Below are positions 41,762 through 51,243 of a stretch of DNA of 64,000 nucleotides, piece by piece. The number at the start of each line of letters is the position of its first letter. The stretch's first letter is position 1. This DNA comes from Nonomuraea helvata (GTDB lineage Bacteria; Actinomycetota; Actinomycetes; Streptosporangiales; Streptosporangiaceae). The position numbers and the translations under genes were made by a program. The DNA is taken from assembly GCF_039535785.1 (NCBI RefSeq), contig NZ_BAAAXV010000009.1, forward strand, positions 372,001-436,000, read 5' to 3'. The notes below the pieces were generated by a model that worked only from the letters and a program-made list of their open reading frames with translations, was not told the origin of the DNA and ran no database searches.

Positions 41762-41996
41762 GAGGACCGCATCGATCTTCCTCATCCATTCTGAGGCACT
41801 GCAGCCCAGGAATGCCCCACACAAAGGGCCGGCTCCCATGGCGACGATCTGATCAGTCCGGATCAGCTCATGCCCATGTTCAGTCACGGGCTTGATCCAG
41901 GCAGGCGTCGGCGAAGCCGATGAGCGCGGTGGCGGCTTCATCTTGAGGAAATCCGCAGGAGCCCATCCGGTCGCCCCGTCGGCTGGAGAGCACGGC

Positions 41997-42636
41997 TATC
42001 GGGGACGGCGGGTGAGAACCTCGTGGACTCTGCTGTGCCGTTCCACCATTTCGGCCAGACCGACGTCAATGAAGCCGAGGCATTGCAAGATCGCGTCGTG
42101 ATCGGCTACAGGTGGCGATGGTGGATCGGCCCATGATGGGCGATCTTGTTGCGGAAAACACGAAGGTAGTCGACTTTTCGGTGCAGGTCGCGACGGGGTC
42201 CGCGGTAGCCGGGGAACGCGCGGTACAGGCCGGGGCGCCAGAGCCGTTGGTCATAGTTCTTGCCACGCCCCAGCAAGGCCACGTAGAAGCCGAAGGAGAG
42301 CTCCTCACTGATCAACTGTGGATCGGCGGGCAAACCGGTGCGCTGTATCTGTTGCGTTGCCTCGCCGATCCTCTGGCAGGCGCCATAAGTGAGTACTGCC
42401 TGGGGATGGGACCACCAGTCCGGACGCCCGAACATGGCCGACAGTTCCCTCGTCATGGCGGCGCGTATGGATATCTCCAAGTATTGGAGCGGCCCGAAGA
42501 ACGCTTCGCTGATCTCGGTGTTCCAACAGTGCAGACGCAGGGCAGCAACAGAATCGCCCGAACAGGGCGTTTCATATTCGGCCAGGCGAGCTGGGGAGAG
42601 CAAGTCCCTCAACCGCTTGGCTTCTGCCTCCTGCAT
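41997..42636 (-). pseudogene. Abi-like (Abi_2 family) protein gene with a frameshift near its 3' end
   Basis: The N-terminal 176 or so residues match the Abi-like family, with 'EISEAFFGPLQYLEISIRAAMTREL', 'LSFGFYVALLGRGK' and the signature 'FRNKIAHHGPI'. The frame stops after 'HHRHL' at 42106, but the next frame continues coherently as 'VADHDAILQCLGFIDVGLAEM', then 'VERHSRVHEVLTRRP', and stops at 41997. This is the C-terminus expected for the family, so a one-base loss near 42105 is the simplest explanation. Abi-like proteins include phage abortive infection factors. The frame also opens at an ATG at 42654. Confidence 0.72.
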
Positions 42637-43033
42637 CCTGACTGACCTCTTCATGACGTGCTACGGTTAACGCATAAGCCCCGGTGTTGCCTCTGCAGAG
42701 CAAGCAGCCGGGGCACAGCTTTGCCTCGGGCTGCAACCGGTTCGGCCTGCCGCCCTGACGCCTCCCATTGCCCCGGCATGGACGCGAGCGTGGCGGCAGG
42801 GGAAGCGCAATCAACACGCTCCGCCATCTCCTATGGACTGGACGTGTTGCCCAATCGTGCCACCCGCGTTGTCCCTGGCGCACGACTTTGCGACTCAATG
42901 TGACTGAGCGGGACCGGAGAGTCTCACACAATCCCCAGAGTGGAGGCCGAACGGAGTAGCCTCAGGCGACCGGCCTAGGGCATCACGATCAGTCACGTCA
43001 GGCTGCGTCCGAGCGCCGGCGAGTTGCGTTCGG

Positions 43034-43190
43034 GGTGGGCTCCAGCAGGCCAAGCCGATAACCCGGTCACGGGTGGGCGATGGCGAGCGACAGCGAGCGG
43101 GGGTTTCGGGGATCGAAAGGGGCGGAGCCCCTTGGGAGGTGCTGTCTGGAACCCCTGCGCGAAGCGCCCTCGTGGAAGGCCGTGCTTTTC
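43034..43190 (-). repeat. Dispersed 3'-flanking repeat, copy 2
   Basis: About 157 bp downstream of the GH74 gene, in inverted orientation to copy 1 at 22928-23080: CCGTGCTTTTC (43180-43190), GCGCGAAGCGCC (43157-43168), a GGGGCGGAGCCCC hairpin and GGTGGGCTCCAGCAGGC (43034-43050) are shared. The rest of the gap, 42660-43030, shows no convincing gene. Confidence 0.7.
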
Positions 43191-43238
43191 CCTCGGGCGC
43201 CCCTGGGAGGCGGCATGTGGCCTCCCAGGGGCGCTCCC

Positions 43239-45932
43239 TTACGCCGGGGTGCAGGTGAGGGTGGTGGGTGGGGTGTTGGTGCCGGTGTAGGAGCCCGTGA
43301 ATCCGAACGAGGTCGTCGCGTTCGGCGCAAGGGAGCCGTTGTAGCTGGCGTTCACGACACTGACGTTCGTGCCCGTCTGGGTCGGGGTGCCGTTCCAGAG
43401 CTGGGTGATCTTCTGGTTCCCGGCCCAGGTCCAGGTGACCTTCCAGCCGGAGATCTGCGCCGTGCCCGTGTTCTTGACCGTGACCTCAGCCTGGAAGCCG
43501 CCCGACCAATCGTTCACTCCCTTGTACGTCGCCGCGCAACCCGACCCGGTGGTCGGCGTCACCGTCGGCGTCACCGTAGGCGTGACCGTGGGTGTGACAG
43601 TCGGCGTGACGGTCGGGGTGACAGTCGGGGTGACCGTAGGCGTGACGGTCACCGGTGGGCCCGTGCGGTCGCCGTACAGGATGCCGCGGCCGTTGGTGCC
43701 GACGTAGACGCGGCCGTACACGCGCGGGTCGCCCGTCAGCGCCTCGCCCATGTTGCCCCACTGGTGCTTGTCGTCGTTGATGCGCACCCAGCTCCCCCCG
43801 GCGTCGTCCGAGCGGTACAGGCCCGTGACCCCGCCGATCGTGGCCACCGTGAAGACCGCCATGTAGGTCCCCCCGGGCGCCGCCTTGCCGAAGCCGACGT
43901 TGACCGAGCTCGTGATCCCGGAGAGCTTGGTGAACGACGCGCCACTGTCGGTGGAGTGCCACAGGCCGCCGTCACCGGCCAGCCACAGATCACCCTCCTT
44001 GCCGGGGAGCGCCTTGAACTTGCCGCTGGTCGGCAGGCCCGTGGCGGCGGTGGCGGTGAAGGACGCGCCGCCGTTCGTGCTGACGTAGAGACGGCCGCCG
44101 CTGAGGCCGTAGAACTTCGACGCGTTGACCCGGTCCGACTCCACGATCGCGTCGGTGGGCAGGCCGGAGGCCTGCTGCCAGGAGTTGCCGTACCCCACCG
44201 AATAGACCGGCGTGGCACCCTTCGGCGCCCAGACGAAGCGGGAGCCGTCGGCGGCCGCCGCCACCGTGCCGCCCTCGTCGATGCCGCCCGGCTCAGTGCC
44301 CTGGAACCAGTTGGCGCCGCCGTCCGTGGAGAAGGCCACGTGGCTGTCGTTCGGGCGATCGGAGTCCTTGAAACTGCCCGCCCTGACCATGATCGACGGC
44401 GACTTCTCGGCGTAGTCCAGGCTGGTGGTCGTGGTGAAGATCGGCGCCGTGAACAGCATCGACGGTACGGCGTCCAGGTTCGTGTGGCGGAAGCCGCCGA
44501 TGTCGCCCAGGGCGCTGACCAGGGACACGCCGCTCGGCGGGCTGATCAGGTCCAGGACGGCCGTCTCCTCCAGGCCCTTGGCCATGGGCTTGATGGTGAA
44601 CTGGCCGCCCGAGTCCCACTTGGCCAGGTCCTCGGTGCCGTAGACGGTGGCGCCGGTGCCGTACAACATCCGGTTCGAGTCGAACGGGTCGATCTCCAGC
44701 GACTCCGTCATCCAGCCGAGCTTCGGCGTGACCTCAGGGGGCTGCGGGTTGGCGCCGAACGTCAGCCACGGGTTCTCCGTGATGTCCTGCTTGTAGCGGA
44801 AGCTGCGGTTCGGGTACGAGGTAAAGTCCCACACGCGGGTCCAGGTCGCGCCCGAGTCCGTGGAGCGGAAGAAGATCACGTCCGGCCACCACGAGACCTG
44901 CGTGGCCACCATGATCGTGCCGGGCTTCTGCCGGTCGATGGTCAGGCCGCTGTAGCCGAAGGTGTCGTCGGAACTGGAGGAGGGGACGGGGCTGATCCGG
45001 GTCCAGGCGCCGGTCGCCGTGTTGTAGCGCCACACGTCGCCTTTGGCTCCGTCGTACGGGCCGCCCGTGTCGCTCGTCGCGATGTAGAGGTAGCCGTTGG
45101 CCGTGTCCAGCACGCCCTTGTGGGCGAGGTAGCCGGTCGGCTGGCCGGCCACGCGCGACCAGGTGGCGCCCGCGTCGGTCGTGCGGTAGACGCTGTTCTC
45201 CTTGTCGGCGACGCCCACATAGATGGTCTTGGTGGTGCTGCCCTTGGCGGACGAGCGCGGGTCGTAGGTCACCCAGACCACGCCCGGCTTGTGGCTCAGG
45301 TAGCCGGTGGAGTCGTTCGGGTCCTGGGCGTAGTTGCCCGCGTTGGGGAAGCTGGCCACCTTGGACCAGGTGGCGCCGTAGTCGGTGCTGCGCCACAGCC
45401 CGTTGCCGTTGGGGGCGCCGAGGTAGAGGACGGCGTCGTTGTTCGGGTCCACCGACAGGGCCTCGCCCATGCCCCGGCCGGGCATGTTCCCGCCGAGCTT
45501 GAACGGCAGCGGCGTGACCTGCCAGTTGTCGCCCTTGTCCGTAGAACGCAGGATCGCGCCGTTGTTGGGGTCCCAGCTGTTGGTGTACATGCCGACGGCG
45601 GCGTACACGCGGTTGGTCTGAACGGGGTCAGTGGCGAGGCTGATCACGCCGTTGTAGCCATACTTGTCCCATCCGACCCAGTCCAACAAGGGCGTCCAGG
45701 ACTTGGTCGACTGGTTCCACCGGTACGCCCCGCCGATGTCGGTGCGGGCGTAGATGAGGTTCTTCTCCGTGGGGTTGAAGATGATCCCGGGTACGAAGCC
45801 GCCGCCGTCGATCCTGACGTTCTTGTACGCGTACGGGTCCGAGGCGACGGCCGAGACCGGCGACATTCGCACGACCGCCGCCACCAGCAGGGCGGCGGCG
45901 ATGGTGAGCATGACGAATAATCTTCTTCGCAT
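43239..45932 (-). CDS. Secreted GH74 xyloglucanase with CBM2
   Basis: 897-residue secreted enzyme: signal peptide (1-29), a GH74 twin seven-bladed propeller with BNR-like 'GGLWRSTDYGATW' repeats, a (TVTP)n linker, and a C-terminal family 2 carbohydrate-binding module bounded by two cysteines ('CAATYKGVNDWSGGFQAEV', 'LTCTPA'). The GH74 catalytic Asp residues are visible: Asp65 in 'ARTDIGGAYRW' and Asp477 in 'ALGDIGGF'. It should cut the glucan backbone of xyloglucan on plant cell wall cellulose. ATG at 45932 has AAGGAAGAG upstream. It shares the locus with a GH31 alpha-xylosidase, GH3 and importer genes. Confidence 0.93.
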   Translation of the reverse strand: MRRRLFVMLTIAAALLVAAVVRMSPVSAVASDPYAYKNVRIDGGGFVPGIIFNPTEKNLIYARTDIGGAYRWNQSTKSWTPLLDWVGWDKYGYNGVISLATDPVQTNRVYAAVGMYTNSWDPNNGAILRSTDKGDNWQVTPLPFKLGGNMPGRGMGEALSVDPNNDAVLYLGAPNGNGLWRSTDYGATWSKVASFPNAGNYAQDPNDSTGYLSHKPGVVWVTYDPRSSAKGSTTKTIYVGVADKENSVYRTTDAGATWSRVAGQPTGYLAHKGVLDTANGYLYIATSDTGGPYDGAKGDVWRYNTATGAWTRISPVPSSSSDDTFGYSGLTIDRQKPGTIMVATQVSWWPDVIFFRSTDSGATWTRVWDFTSYPNRSFRYKQDITENPWLTFGANPQPPEVTPKLGWMTESLEIDPFDSNRMLYGTGATVYGTEDLAKWDSGGQFTIKPMAKGLEETAVLDLISPPSGVSLVSALGDIGGFRHTNLDAVPSMLFTAPIFTTTTSLDYAEKSPSIMVRAGSFKDSDRPNDSHVAFSTDGGANWFQGTEPGGIDEGGTVAAAADGSRFVWAPKGATPVYSVGYGNSWQQASGLPTDAIVESDRVNASKFYGLSGGRLYVSTNGGASFTATAATGLPTSGKFKALPGKEGDLWLAGDGGLWHSTDSGASFTKLSGITSSVNVGFGKAAPGGTYMAVFTVATIGGVTGLYRSDDAGGSWVRINDDKHQWGNMGEALTGDPRVYGRVYVGTNGRGILYGDRTGPPVTVTPTVTPTVTPTVTPTVTPTVTPTVTPTVTPTTGSGCAATYKGVNDWSGGFQAEVTVKNTGTAQISGWKVTWTWAGNQKITQLWNGTPTQTGTNVSVVNASYNGSLAPNATTSFGFTGSYTGTNTPPTTLTCTPA
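43552..43654. repeat. 12-bp repeat array encoding the (TVTP)n linker of GH74
   Basis: About eight degenerate 12-bp units (GTCACCGTAGGC-like on the plus strand) encode Thr-Val-Thr-Pro repeats between the catalytic and binding domains. Silent differences between units show it is not a recent expansion. Confidence 0.85.
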
Positions 45933-46058
45933 GCGCGGCTCTTCCTTTCCAGGCACGCCGACAGGCGCCCCCAAAGGCTGCAGATGACCGCCATGCACGA
46001 GCAGAGTGCAGGACCCTGACCGTCGCCGCGCCTTCGCGCATGAGCTCTACCAGAAGGC

Positions 46059-46553
46059 TCACACACGGGTGTGGCGAGGGTCAATAGTTTGGACAGGCGA
46101 CGAATTAAGGGGGCCGATGGCCGCCCACAGCGCGATGGCGATGTAGAGGATCTGCTCGGGGATCCGCTCCCACAGCGGCGTCACGGCCTGGCCGGCGAGC
46201 GCGGCGTACACGTTCGCCGGGAGCAGGCCGACGAAGAGCAGCGCCAGGCAGATCCCGGCGGCCCTCCGGGTCCTCTCCAGCACGAGCCCGGCCGCCCCGG
46301 CCAGCTCGAGCACGCCGGTCAGGTAGACCACCAGGGCCGGGAACGGCACGAACGGCGGCACCATGGCCACCATGTCGGCGTGGTTGGGCATGAAGGTCAC
46401 GCCCGCAGGGACGAAATGCGCGCTGGCCGTCATCACCAGCATGACGGCCAGCCCATGTGCGGCGCTCACCCTCCAGGAGCCGAACCGCCGCACACCCAGG
46501 ACACCCAGCAGCCGGAACGCCGACATGGCGACCAGCAACACGATCACAACCAC
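46059..46553 (-). CDS. DoxX-family membrane protein
   Basis: 164-residue protein with four predicted membrane helices and the DoxX-like 'ASAHFVPAGVTFMPNHADMVAMVPPFVPFPALVVYLTGVLELAGAAGLVL' core. Such proteins are linked to redox or thiol stress but their role is poorly defined. GTG at 46553 has GGAGG six bases upstream. It sits between the GH74 gene and the GH3 operon on the same strand, yet its own promoter region carries two tandem palindromes, so it is probably regulated separately. Confidence 0.8.
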   Translation of the reverse strand: MVVIVLLVAMSAFRLLGVLGVRRFGSWRVSAAHGLAVMLVMTASAHFVPAGVTFMPNHADMVAMVPPFVPFPALVVYLTGVLELAGAAGLVLERTRRAAGICLALLFVGLLPANVYAALAGQAVTPLWERIPEQILYIAIALWAAIGPLNSSPVQTIDPRHTRV

Positions 46554-46568
46554 CGCAAGCCTCCATTG

Positions 46569-46607
46569 GATAGCGAAACTATCTAGTAATTAGATAGCAC
46601 AACTATC
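46569..46607. promoter_or_regulatory. Two tandem GATAG-N5-CTATC palindromes before doxX
   Basis: GATAGcgaaaCTATC (46569-46583) and GATAGcacaaCTATC (46593-46607) have identical arms and spacer length, 24 bp centre to centre. Such sites are typical of HxlR/MarR-type regulators; no regulator gene is adjacent. Confidence 0.68.
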
Positions 46608-46667
46608 CATACGAGGCAAGAGGAGTTTCGTGGCGGCCACGACCATGCTCATGGCCGCCACGAAACG

Positions 46668-49547
46668 TCATCGGGTGAGGGCGAAGTCCTTGATCCGCAG
46701 GTCACCCTTGAACACCAGGTACAGGCTGCCGCTGCCCGCCTTGACGGAGGCGGTCGCCGTACCCCACTGGTAGATCCCGCCGGTGGCGGGCACCTGGACG
46801 GTCCCCAGCAGGGCGCCGGTCGGCGAGCCCGAGCGCAGCTCGATGGCGCCGCCGCTCACCGACGACACCCCGGCTGTGAAGCGGGAGCCGAAGGAGGCGC
46901 CGGTGAAGGAGATCCAGTCCCCGGCCGACCCTTCCACGGCCTCGCCGCCGGTCTTCGTCTCGTCCGCGAACGTCACGCCCGCGTAGTCGTCGAAGTCCAT
47001 GGCCCGGGTGGTCCTGGTCAGGTCGCGTACGGGGATGGTCTCGCCGGACACGCGCAGCGTCGTGGACACGCGGATCCTGTCGGAGGAGGAGCCGACGAGC
47101 ACGTCGTGGGTGGCGTTCTCGACGGTCCACTTGCCCCGGGTGTAGTCCCAGACCGCCAGGTCCGACTTCTTCAAGGGGAAGGTCACGGTACGGGTCTCAC
47201 CGGGGTTCAGCGTGACCCGCTGGAAGCCGCGCAGCTGCTTGACGGGCTGCTTGAAGCGGGACTGCTGCTGGTGGGTGTAGAGCTGGACCACCTCGTCACC
47301 CTTCACCTTGCCGGTGTTGGTGACCTTCACACTCACCACGTTGCCCTTGACGCTCAGCCCCTGGTAGCCGAACGTGGTGTAGCTCAGGCCGTGCCCGAAC
47401 GCGTAGAGCGGCTTGTCCTTCCCGTACAGGTACGTCATCCCGGTCTTGGCCAGGTCGTAGTCGTAGATGCTCGGCAGGTCGTCGGTGGCGGGCCAGGTCT
47501 GGGTGAGCCGGCCGGCCGGGTTGACGGCGCCGAAGAGCACGTCGGCGACCGCGTGGCCGGTCTCCGGGCCCGCGTGCGTGGTCCACAGCAGGTTCGGTGC
47601 GTCCACGATGACCGGGTAGCTGGTCTCCAGGACGACGACCGTGCGCGGGTTGGCCTTGCGCACGGCCTCGATCAGCCGGCGCTGCCCCTCGCCGAGCTGC
47701 AGGTTGGGGCGGTCGTGGACCTCGCGGCCCGCGACGAACGGGTTGCTGCCGACCACCACGACCGCCACCTCGGCCTTGGCGGCCTGCGCGGCGGCCTCGG
47801 CGACGCCGTCGGAGACGACCTCCTTGCCGAACTTCGCCGCCTGCTCCTTGGCGCCCAGGCCGAGCGTGCCGTCGGCGGAGACCGTGACGTACGGCTCGGG
47901 CAGGCCGTACCAGCCATCGCCGGTCTCGTAGCCCGCGTACCTGATCAGGTAGCTGCCGTCGGCCTGTGCTTGGAGCTCGAATTGCTGCTGCACGTACCAG
48001 CCGTGGGGCTCGTCGTCGTCGGTGTCGAGCGAGCGCCAGTCGCCGCCGAGCAGCTTGCCGTTGCCCGCGTTGCGCAGCGTGGACACGCCGCCGGTCCAGT
48101 CGGTCAGGTCCCACTGGGAGGCCGCGGTGGGCGCGGTGTCGACCAGGGCCGCGTTGTCGTCGGGCCCGGTGCCGGTGGCGGTGATGTACTTGCCGGAGGC
48201 CAGGTGCTTGAGCGCGATCCGCTCCAGCCCGGTTCCGGTGCTGACGTCGGCGACGCGCTCCTTGATCCCGTCGAGCGGCGTCACCTGGTACGGCATGGTG
48301 CCCCCGTACCAGTCGTGGTACAGCGTCCCGGCCAGCGGCCCGACCACGGCCGCCGACTTCGGCCCCTTGAACGGCAGGGCGCCGGAGTTGCGCAGCAGCA
48401 CCGCCGCCTTGCCCGCCGCCTCCCGGTTGAGCTTCTGGTTGGCCGGGCTGTTGATCACGTCCTTGGTGATCTTCTTGTACGGCCCGCCGTCCGGGTCGAA
48501 GTGCCCCAGCCGGGTGCGGATGGTCAGGACGTTCCGTACGGCCCTGTCCACGTCGGCCTGCGTGATAAGCCCCTGGTTCAGCGCGGCCGTGAGCTGCTCG
48601 GCCAGCGGCCCCGGGTTGTTGTCGTCGATCGTGAAGCTGTCGAGCCCGGCCTTGAGCACCGCGGCGAACGCCTCAGGCTTGGTGTCGTAGTACTTCTCCA
48701 GGTCGGTGAGCGCGTGCGGCCCCCAGGCGTCGCTGACGTTGTAGAGCGTCTTGTCCGTCCACGACCTGATCGTGGTGCCGAGGTCGGGGTTGACGTGGTT
48801 GGGCCGCCCGTTGACCAGGTTGTACGACGCCATGACCCCGGTCGCGGCGTTGGCCGAGATGGCCGCCTTGAACGCCTGCTCGTAGTACTCGTGCCTGAGC
48901 TTCGGCGTCAGGTTGGAGGAGCTGAGGCTGCGGTTGGTCTCGTTGTTGTACGCGAGATAGTGCTTCAGCACGGGCGCGGTCTTCAGGTAGAAGGGGTCGT
49001 CACCCTGCAGGCCCTTGCCGTAGGCCGTGGAGATCGCCCCGGTCAGGAGCGGGTCCTCCGAGTAGCCCTCCTCGTTGCGGCCCGCCCGCGGGTCACGCAG
49101 CAGGTCCACGACGGGGGCCCACACCTGCAGACCCCACAGGGTCGGATCCATGGCGTTGTAGCCGCGCGCCTCGTCGCCGACGGCGGACCCCACCTTCTTG
49201 ATCAGCGTCGGGTCCCACGTGCTGGCCAGCCCCACGGCCTGCGGGAACATGGTGCCGCTTGCGAGCTTCTGGCTCCACTTGTCGTTGAAGTCGTTGGACC
49301 ATGCGACGCCGTGCAGCGCCTCGGTGCCGTTCTTGTGGTAGGCGATGCCCAGCCGCGGGATGGCCGCCTGCGACTGGTGCAGCAGCCCCAGCTTCTCCGG
49401 AAGCGTGAGGCGGCCGAGCAGGTCCTCGACCCGCTGCTCCACCGGCAGGGCCGGGTTCTGGAACGGGTAGTCGGCGGCCTGGGCGGGGGGCGCGGCCAGC
49501 AGCGCGGCCGCGAGGGTGAGGGTGGCCAGTATCGGGATTTTTCGCAT
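46668..49547 (-). CDS. Secreted GH3 glycosidase with inserted beta-trefoil-like domain
   Basis: 959-residue GH3 enzyme with signal peptide ('IPILATLTLAAALLAAPPAQAAD'), so it acts outside. It parallels the cytoplasmic GH3 at 15075 along its whole length: 'RDPRAGRNEEGYSEDPLLTG', nucleophile region 'LYNVSDAWGPHALTDL', the inserted beta-trefoil-like module (about 440-580), the fibronectin-type region with 'FGHGLSYTTFGY', and a C-terminal binding-like domain. Start 49547 is 14 bases after the permease stop, making it the last gene of the GH31-ABC operon. Likely beta-glucosidase or beta-xylosidase activity on xyloglucan-derived sugars; specificity is not proven. Confidence 0.87.
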   Translation of the reverse strand: MRKIPILATLTLAAALLAAPPAQAADYPFQNPALPVEQRVEDLLGRLTLPEKLGLLHQSQAAIPRLGIAYHKNGTEALHGVAWSNDFNDKWSQKLASGTMFPQAVGLASTWDPTLIKKVGSAVGDEARGYNAMDPTLWGLQVWAPVVDLLRDPRAGRNEEGYSEDPLLTGAISTAYGKGLQGDDPFYLKTAPVLKHYLAYNNETNRSLSSSNLTPKLRHEYYEQAFKAAISANAATGVMASYNLVNGRPNHVNPDLGTTIRSWTDKTLYNVSDAWGPHALTDLEKYYDTKPEAFAAVLKAGLDSFTIDDNNPGPLAEQLTAALNQGLITQADVDRAVRNVLTIRTRLGHFDPDGGPYKKITKDVINSPANQKLNREAAGKAAVLLRNSGALPFKGPKSAAVVGPLAGTLYHDWYGGTMPYQVTPLDGIKERVADVSTGTGLERIALKHLASGKYITATGTGPDDNAALVDTAPTAASQWDLTDWTGGVSTLRNAGNGKLLGGDWRSLDTDDDEPHGWYVQQQFELQAQADGSYLIRYAGYETGDGWYGLPEPYVTVSADGTLGLGAKEQAAKFGKEVVSDGVAEAAAQAAKAEVAVVVVGSNPFVAGREVHDRPNLQLGEGQRRLIEAVRKANPRTVVVLETSYPVIVDAPNLLWTTHAGPETGHAVADVLFGAVNPAGRLTQTWPATDDLPSIYDYDLAKTGMTYLYGKDKPLYAFGHGLSYTTFGYQGLSVKGNVVSVKVTNTGKVKGDEVVQLYTHQQQSRFKQPVKQLRGFQRVTLNPGETRTVTFPLKKSDLAVWDYTRGKWTVENATHDVLVGSSSDRIRVSTTLRVSGETIPVRDLTRTTRAMDFDDYAGVTFADETKTGGEAVEGSAGDWISFTGASFGSRFTAGVSSVSGGAIELRSGSPTGALLGTVQVPATGGIYQWGTATASVKAGSGSLYLVFKGDLRIKDFALTR

Positions 49548-49561
49548 TGGGGGGTTCTCCA

Positions 49562-50383
49562 TCACTTGATGGCGCCGACCGTCACACCACGGGTCAGCGT
49601 GCGCTGGAAGATCAGGAAGAAGGCGACCGCCGGCACGACGCCGAGCAGGGCCGAGGCGCTGGACATGGTGGCGTCCATGTACTTCTCGCCCTGCAGGACG
49701 CCGAGTGCCACAGGCACCGTCTGGGTGTCGTTGGAGATCAGGAAGATCAGAGGAAGGAAGAACTCGTTCCAGGTCCAGATGAAGAAGAAGATCAGCAGGA
49801 CGTTGAGGGTGGGCCGGCTGATCGGCACCACGATCCGGAACAGCGACCGCAGCCGCCCCGCGCCGTCGATCGCCGCCGCCTCCAGGATCTCCTTCGGGAA
49901 CTGGCCCAGCACGGCGCTCAGCAGGTACGTGCCGAACGCCGCCTGGATCACCGTCATGACGATGATCACGGCCAGCTGCGTGTCGTACAGCCCGACGGCC
50001 TTGGCCAGGTAGTAGAGCGGGTAGGCCAGCGCCTCCTGCGGCAGCGTGTTGGCCACCAGGAACAGCACGAGGATGGACAGCCGGCCCTTCACCCGGCCGA
50101 TGCCCAGCGCGTACGCGTTGAGCACCGACAGCACGACGGCGAGCACCGCCACGGAGGCGCTGATCAGCAGGCTGTTCCAGAGCTTCGTGCCGAACTCGAC
50201 CCGGTTCCAGAAGTCGATGATCCCCTGGAGGTAGAGCCCGTCAGGCAGGCTCAGCGGGCCCTGAGAGCTGTACTCGGCCGGCGACTTGACCGCGTTGATC
50301 GCCACGATCGCGAACGGGAACACCATCACGACCGCCAGCACGACCAGCGCGAACAGCACCGCCCAGCGTCCCGGCCCCCTCAT
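49562..50383 (-). CDS. ABC sugar permease (MalG-like)
   Basis: 273-residue inner membrane permease with six helices and the EAA loop 'EAAAIDGAGRLRSLFRIVVPIS'; it ends 'LTRGVTVGAIK', usual for CUT1 family MalG-type subunits. ATG overlaps the stop of the other permease (ATGA). No ATPase gene is in the operon, so a shared MsiK-like ATPase is expected. Confidence 0.9.
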   Translation of the reverse strand: MRGPGRWAVLFALVVLAVVMVFPFAIVAINAVKSPAEYSSQGPLSLPDGLYLQGIIDFWNRVEFGTKLWNSLLISASVAVLAVVLSVLNAYALGIGRVKGRLSILVLFLVANTLPQEALAYPLYYLAKAVGLYDTQLAVIIVMTVIQAAFGTYLLSAVLGQFPKEILEAAAIDGAGRLRSLFRIVVPISRPTLNVLLIFFFIWTWNEFFLPLIFLISNDTQTVPVALGVLQGEKYMDATMSSASALLGVVPAVAFFLIFQRTLTRGVTVGAIK

Positions 50384-51243
50384 TGCTCACGCTCCTGGAC
50401 GCGCAGGAACAGGAACGTCACCACGATGATGATCAGGGCCAGCACCGTGGCGATGGCGGAGCCGTACCCGACGTTGCTCTTCTGGAAGAAGTTCAGGTAC
50501 GAGAAGTACGACGGGACCATGGTGGCGTTGCCGGGCCCTCCGCGGGTCAGCACGAAGATCGGCCCGAACACCTTCAGCGCGGCGATCGTGCAGGTCAGCA
50601 GCACCACGAAGATCTCCGGCCGGATCTGCGGCAGCGTGATGTGCCAGAACCTGCGCCACCACGAGGCCCCGTCGATCTCGGCCGCCTCGTAGTAGGCCGG
50701 GTCCACGCGCTGCAGCCCCGCCATGAAGATCACGACCGGGTAGCCGAGCTGGAACCAGACCATCACCGCCATGACCGTGGCCAGCGCCAGGTCGGGATCA
50801 CCGAGCCAGTCGAGGTCCAGGCCGAAGATCTGGTTGACCGCGCCGTACGACGGGTGCAGCATCCAGCCCCACACCACGCCGGCCACCGCCACCGGCAGCA
50901 CCTGCGGCAGGTAGTACATGGCCCGCAGCGCGGAGGCCGTACGCGGCCCGAACCGCTTGCCGATGTAGTCGAACAGGGCGGACGCCAGCACGAGGCCGAT
51001 CGCGGTCGGCACGATGGCCATGGCCACGATCAGGCCCACGTTGTGCTGGAACGACTGCCAGAACCGCTCGTCCTTCAGCAGCCTGGCGTAGTTGTCGAAC
51101 CCGATCCACCTGGGCGTGCCCACCCCAGACCAGCGGGTGAAGCTCGCGCCCACGTTCATGAGGAACGGCACGACGATGACCACCAGGAACAGCAGCAGAC
51201 TGGGGATCAGGTAGAGCCAGTATCCCCTCGTGCGCACTCTCAT
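50380..51243 (-). CDS. ABC sugar permease (MalF-like)
   Basis: 287-residue CUT1-type permease with six helices ('LYLIPSLLLFLVVIVVPFLMNVGASFTRW' opens it) and the EAA loop 'EAAEIDGASWWRRFWHITLPQI'. Its start codon directly follows the binding-protein stop, and its stop overlaps the second permease, so the whole importer is translated as one coupled unit. Confidence 0.9.
   Translation of the reverse strand: MRVRTRGYWLYLIPSLLLFLVVIVVPFLMNVGASFTRWSGVGTPRWIGFDNYARLLKDERFWQSFQHNVGLIVAMAIVPTAIGLVLASALFDYIGKRFGPRTASALRAMYYLPQVLPVAVAGVVWGWMLHPSYGAVNQIFGLDLDWLGDPDLALATVMAVMVWFQLGYPVVIFMAGLQRVDPAYYEAAEIDGASWWRRFWHITLPQIRPEIFVVLLTCTIAALKVFGPIFVLTRGGPGNATMVPSYFSYLNFFQKSNVGYGSAIATVLALIIIVVTFLFLRVQEREQ

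Noticed and set aside
41762..41996. Minus-strand fragment containing 'HGHELIRTDQIVAMGAGP'
   Set aside because: It looks somewhat protein-like but is too short and has no recognisable family or start.
42660..43030. Gene remnant between the Abi-like gene and the repeat
   Set aside because: Frames are short and no recognisable protein segment could be read; left as non-coding.
43552..43654. 12-bp repeats as a CRISPR or regulatory array
   Set aside because: They encode the Thr-Val-Thr-Pro linker of the GH74 protein.
43080..50012. Open frames of 946 and 968 codons opposite GH74 and GH3
   Set aside because: Antisense shadows; the true genes have signal peptides, catalytic motifs and Shine-Dalgarno sites.
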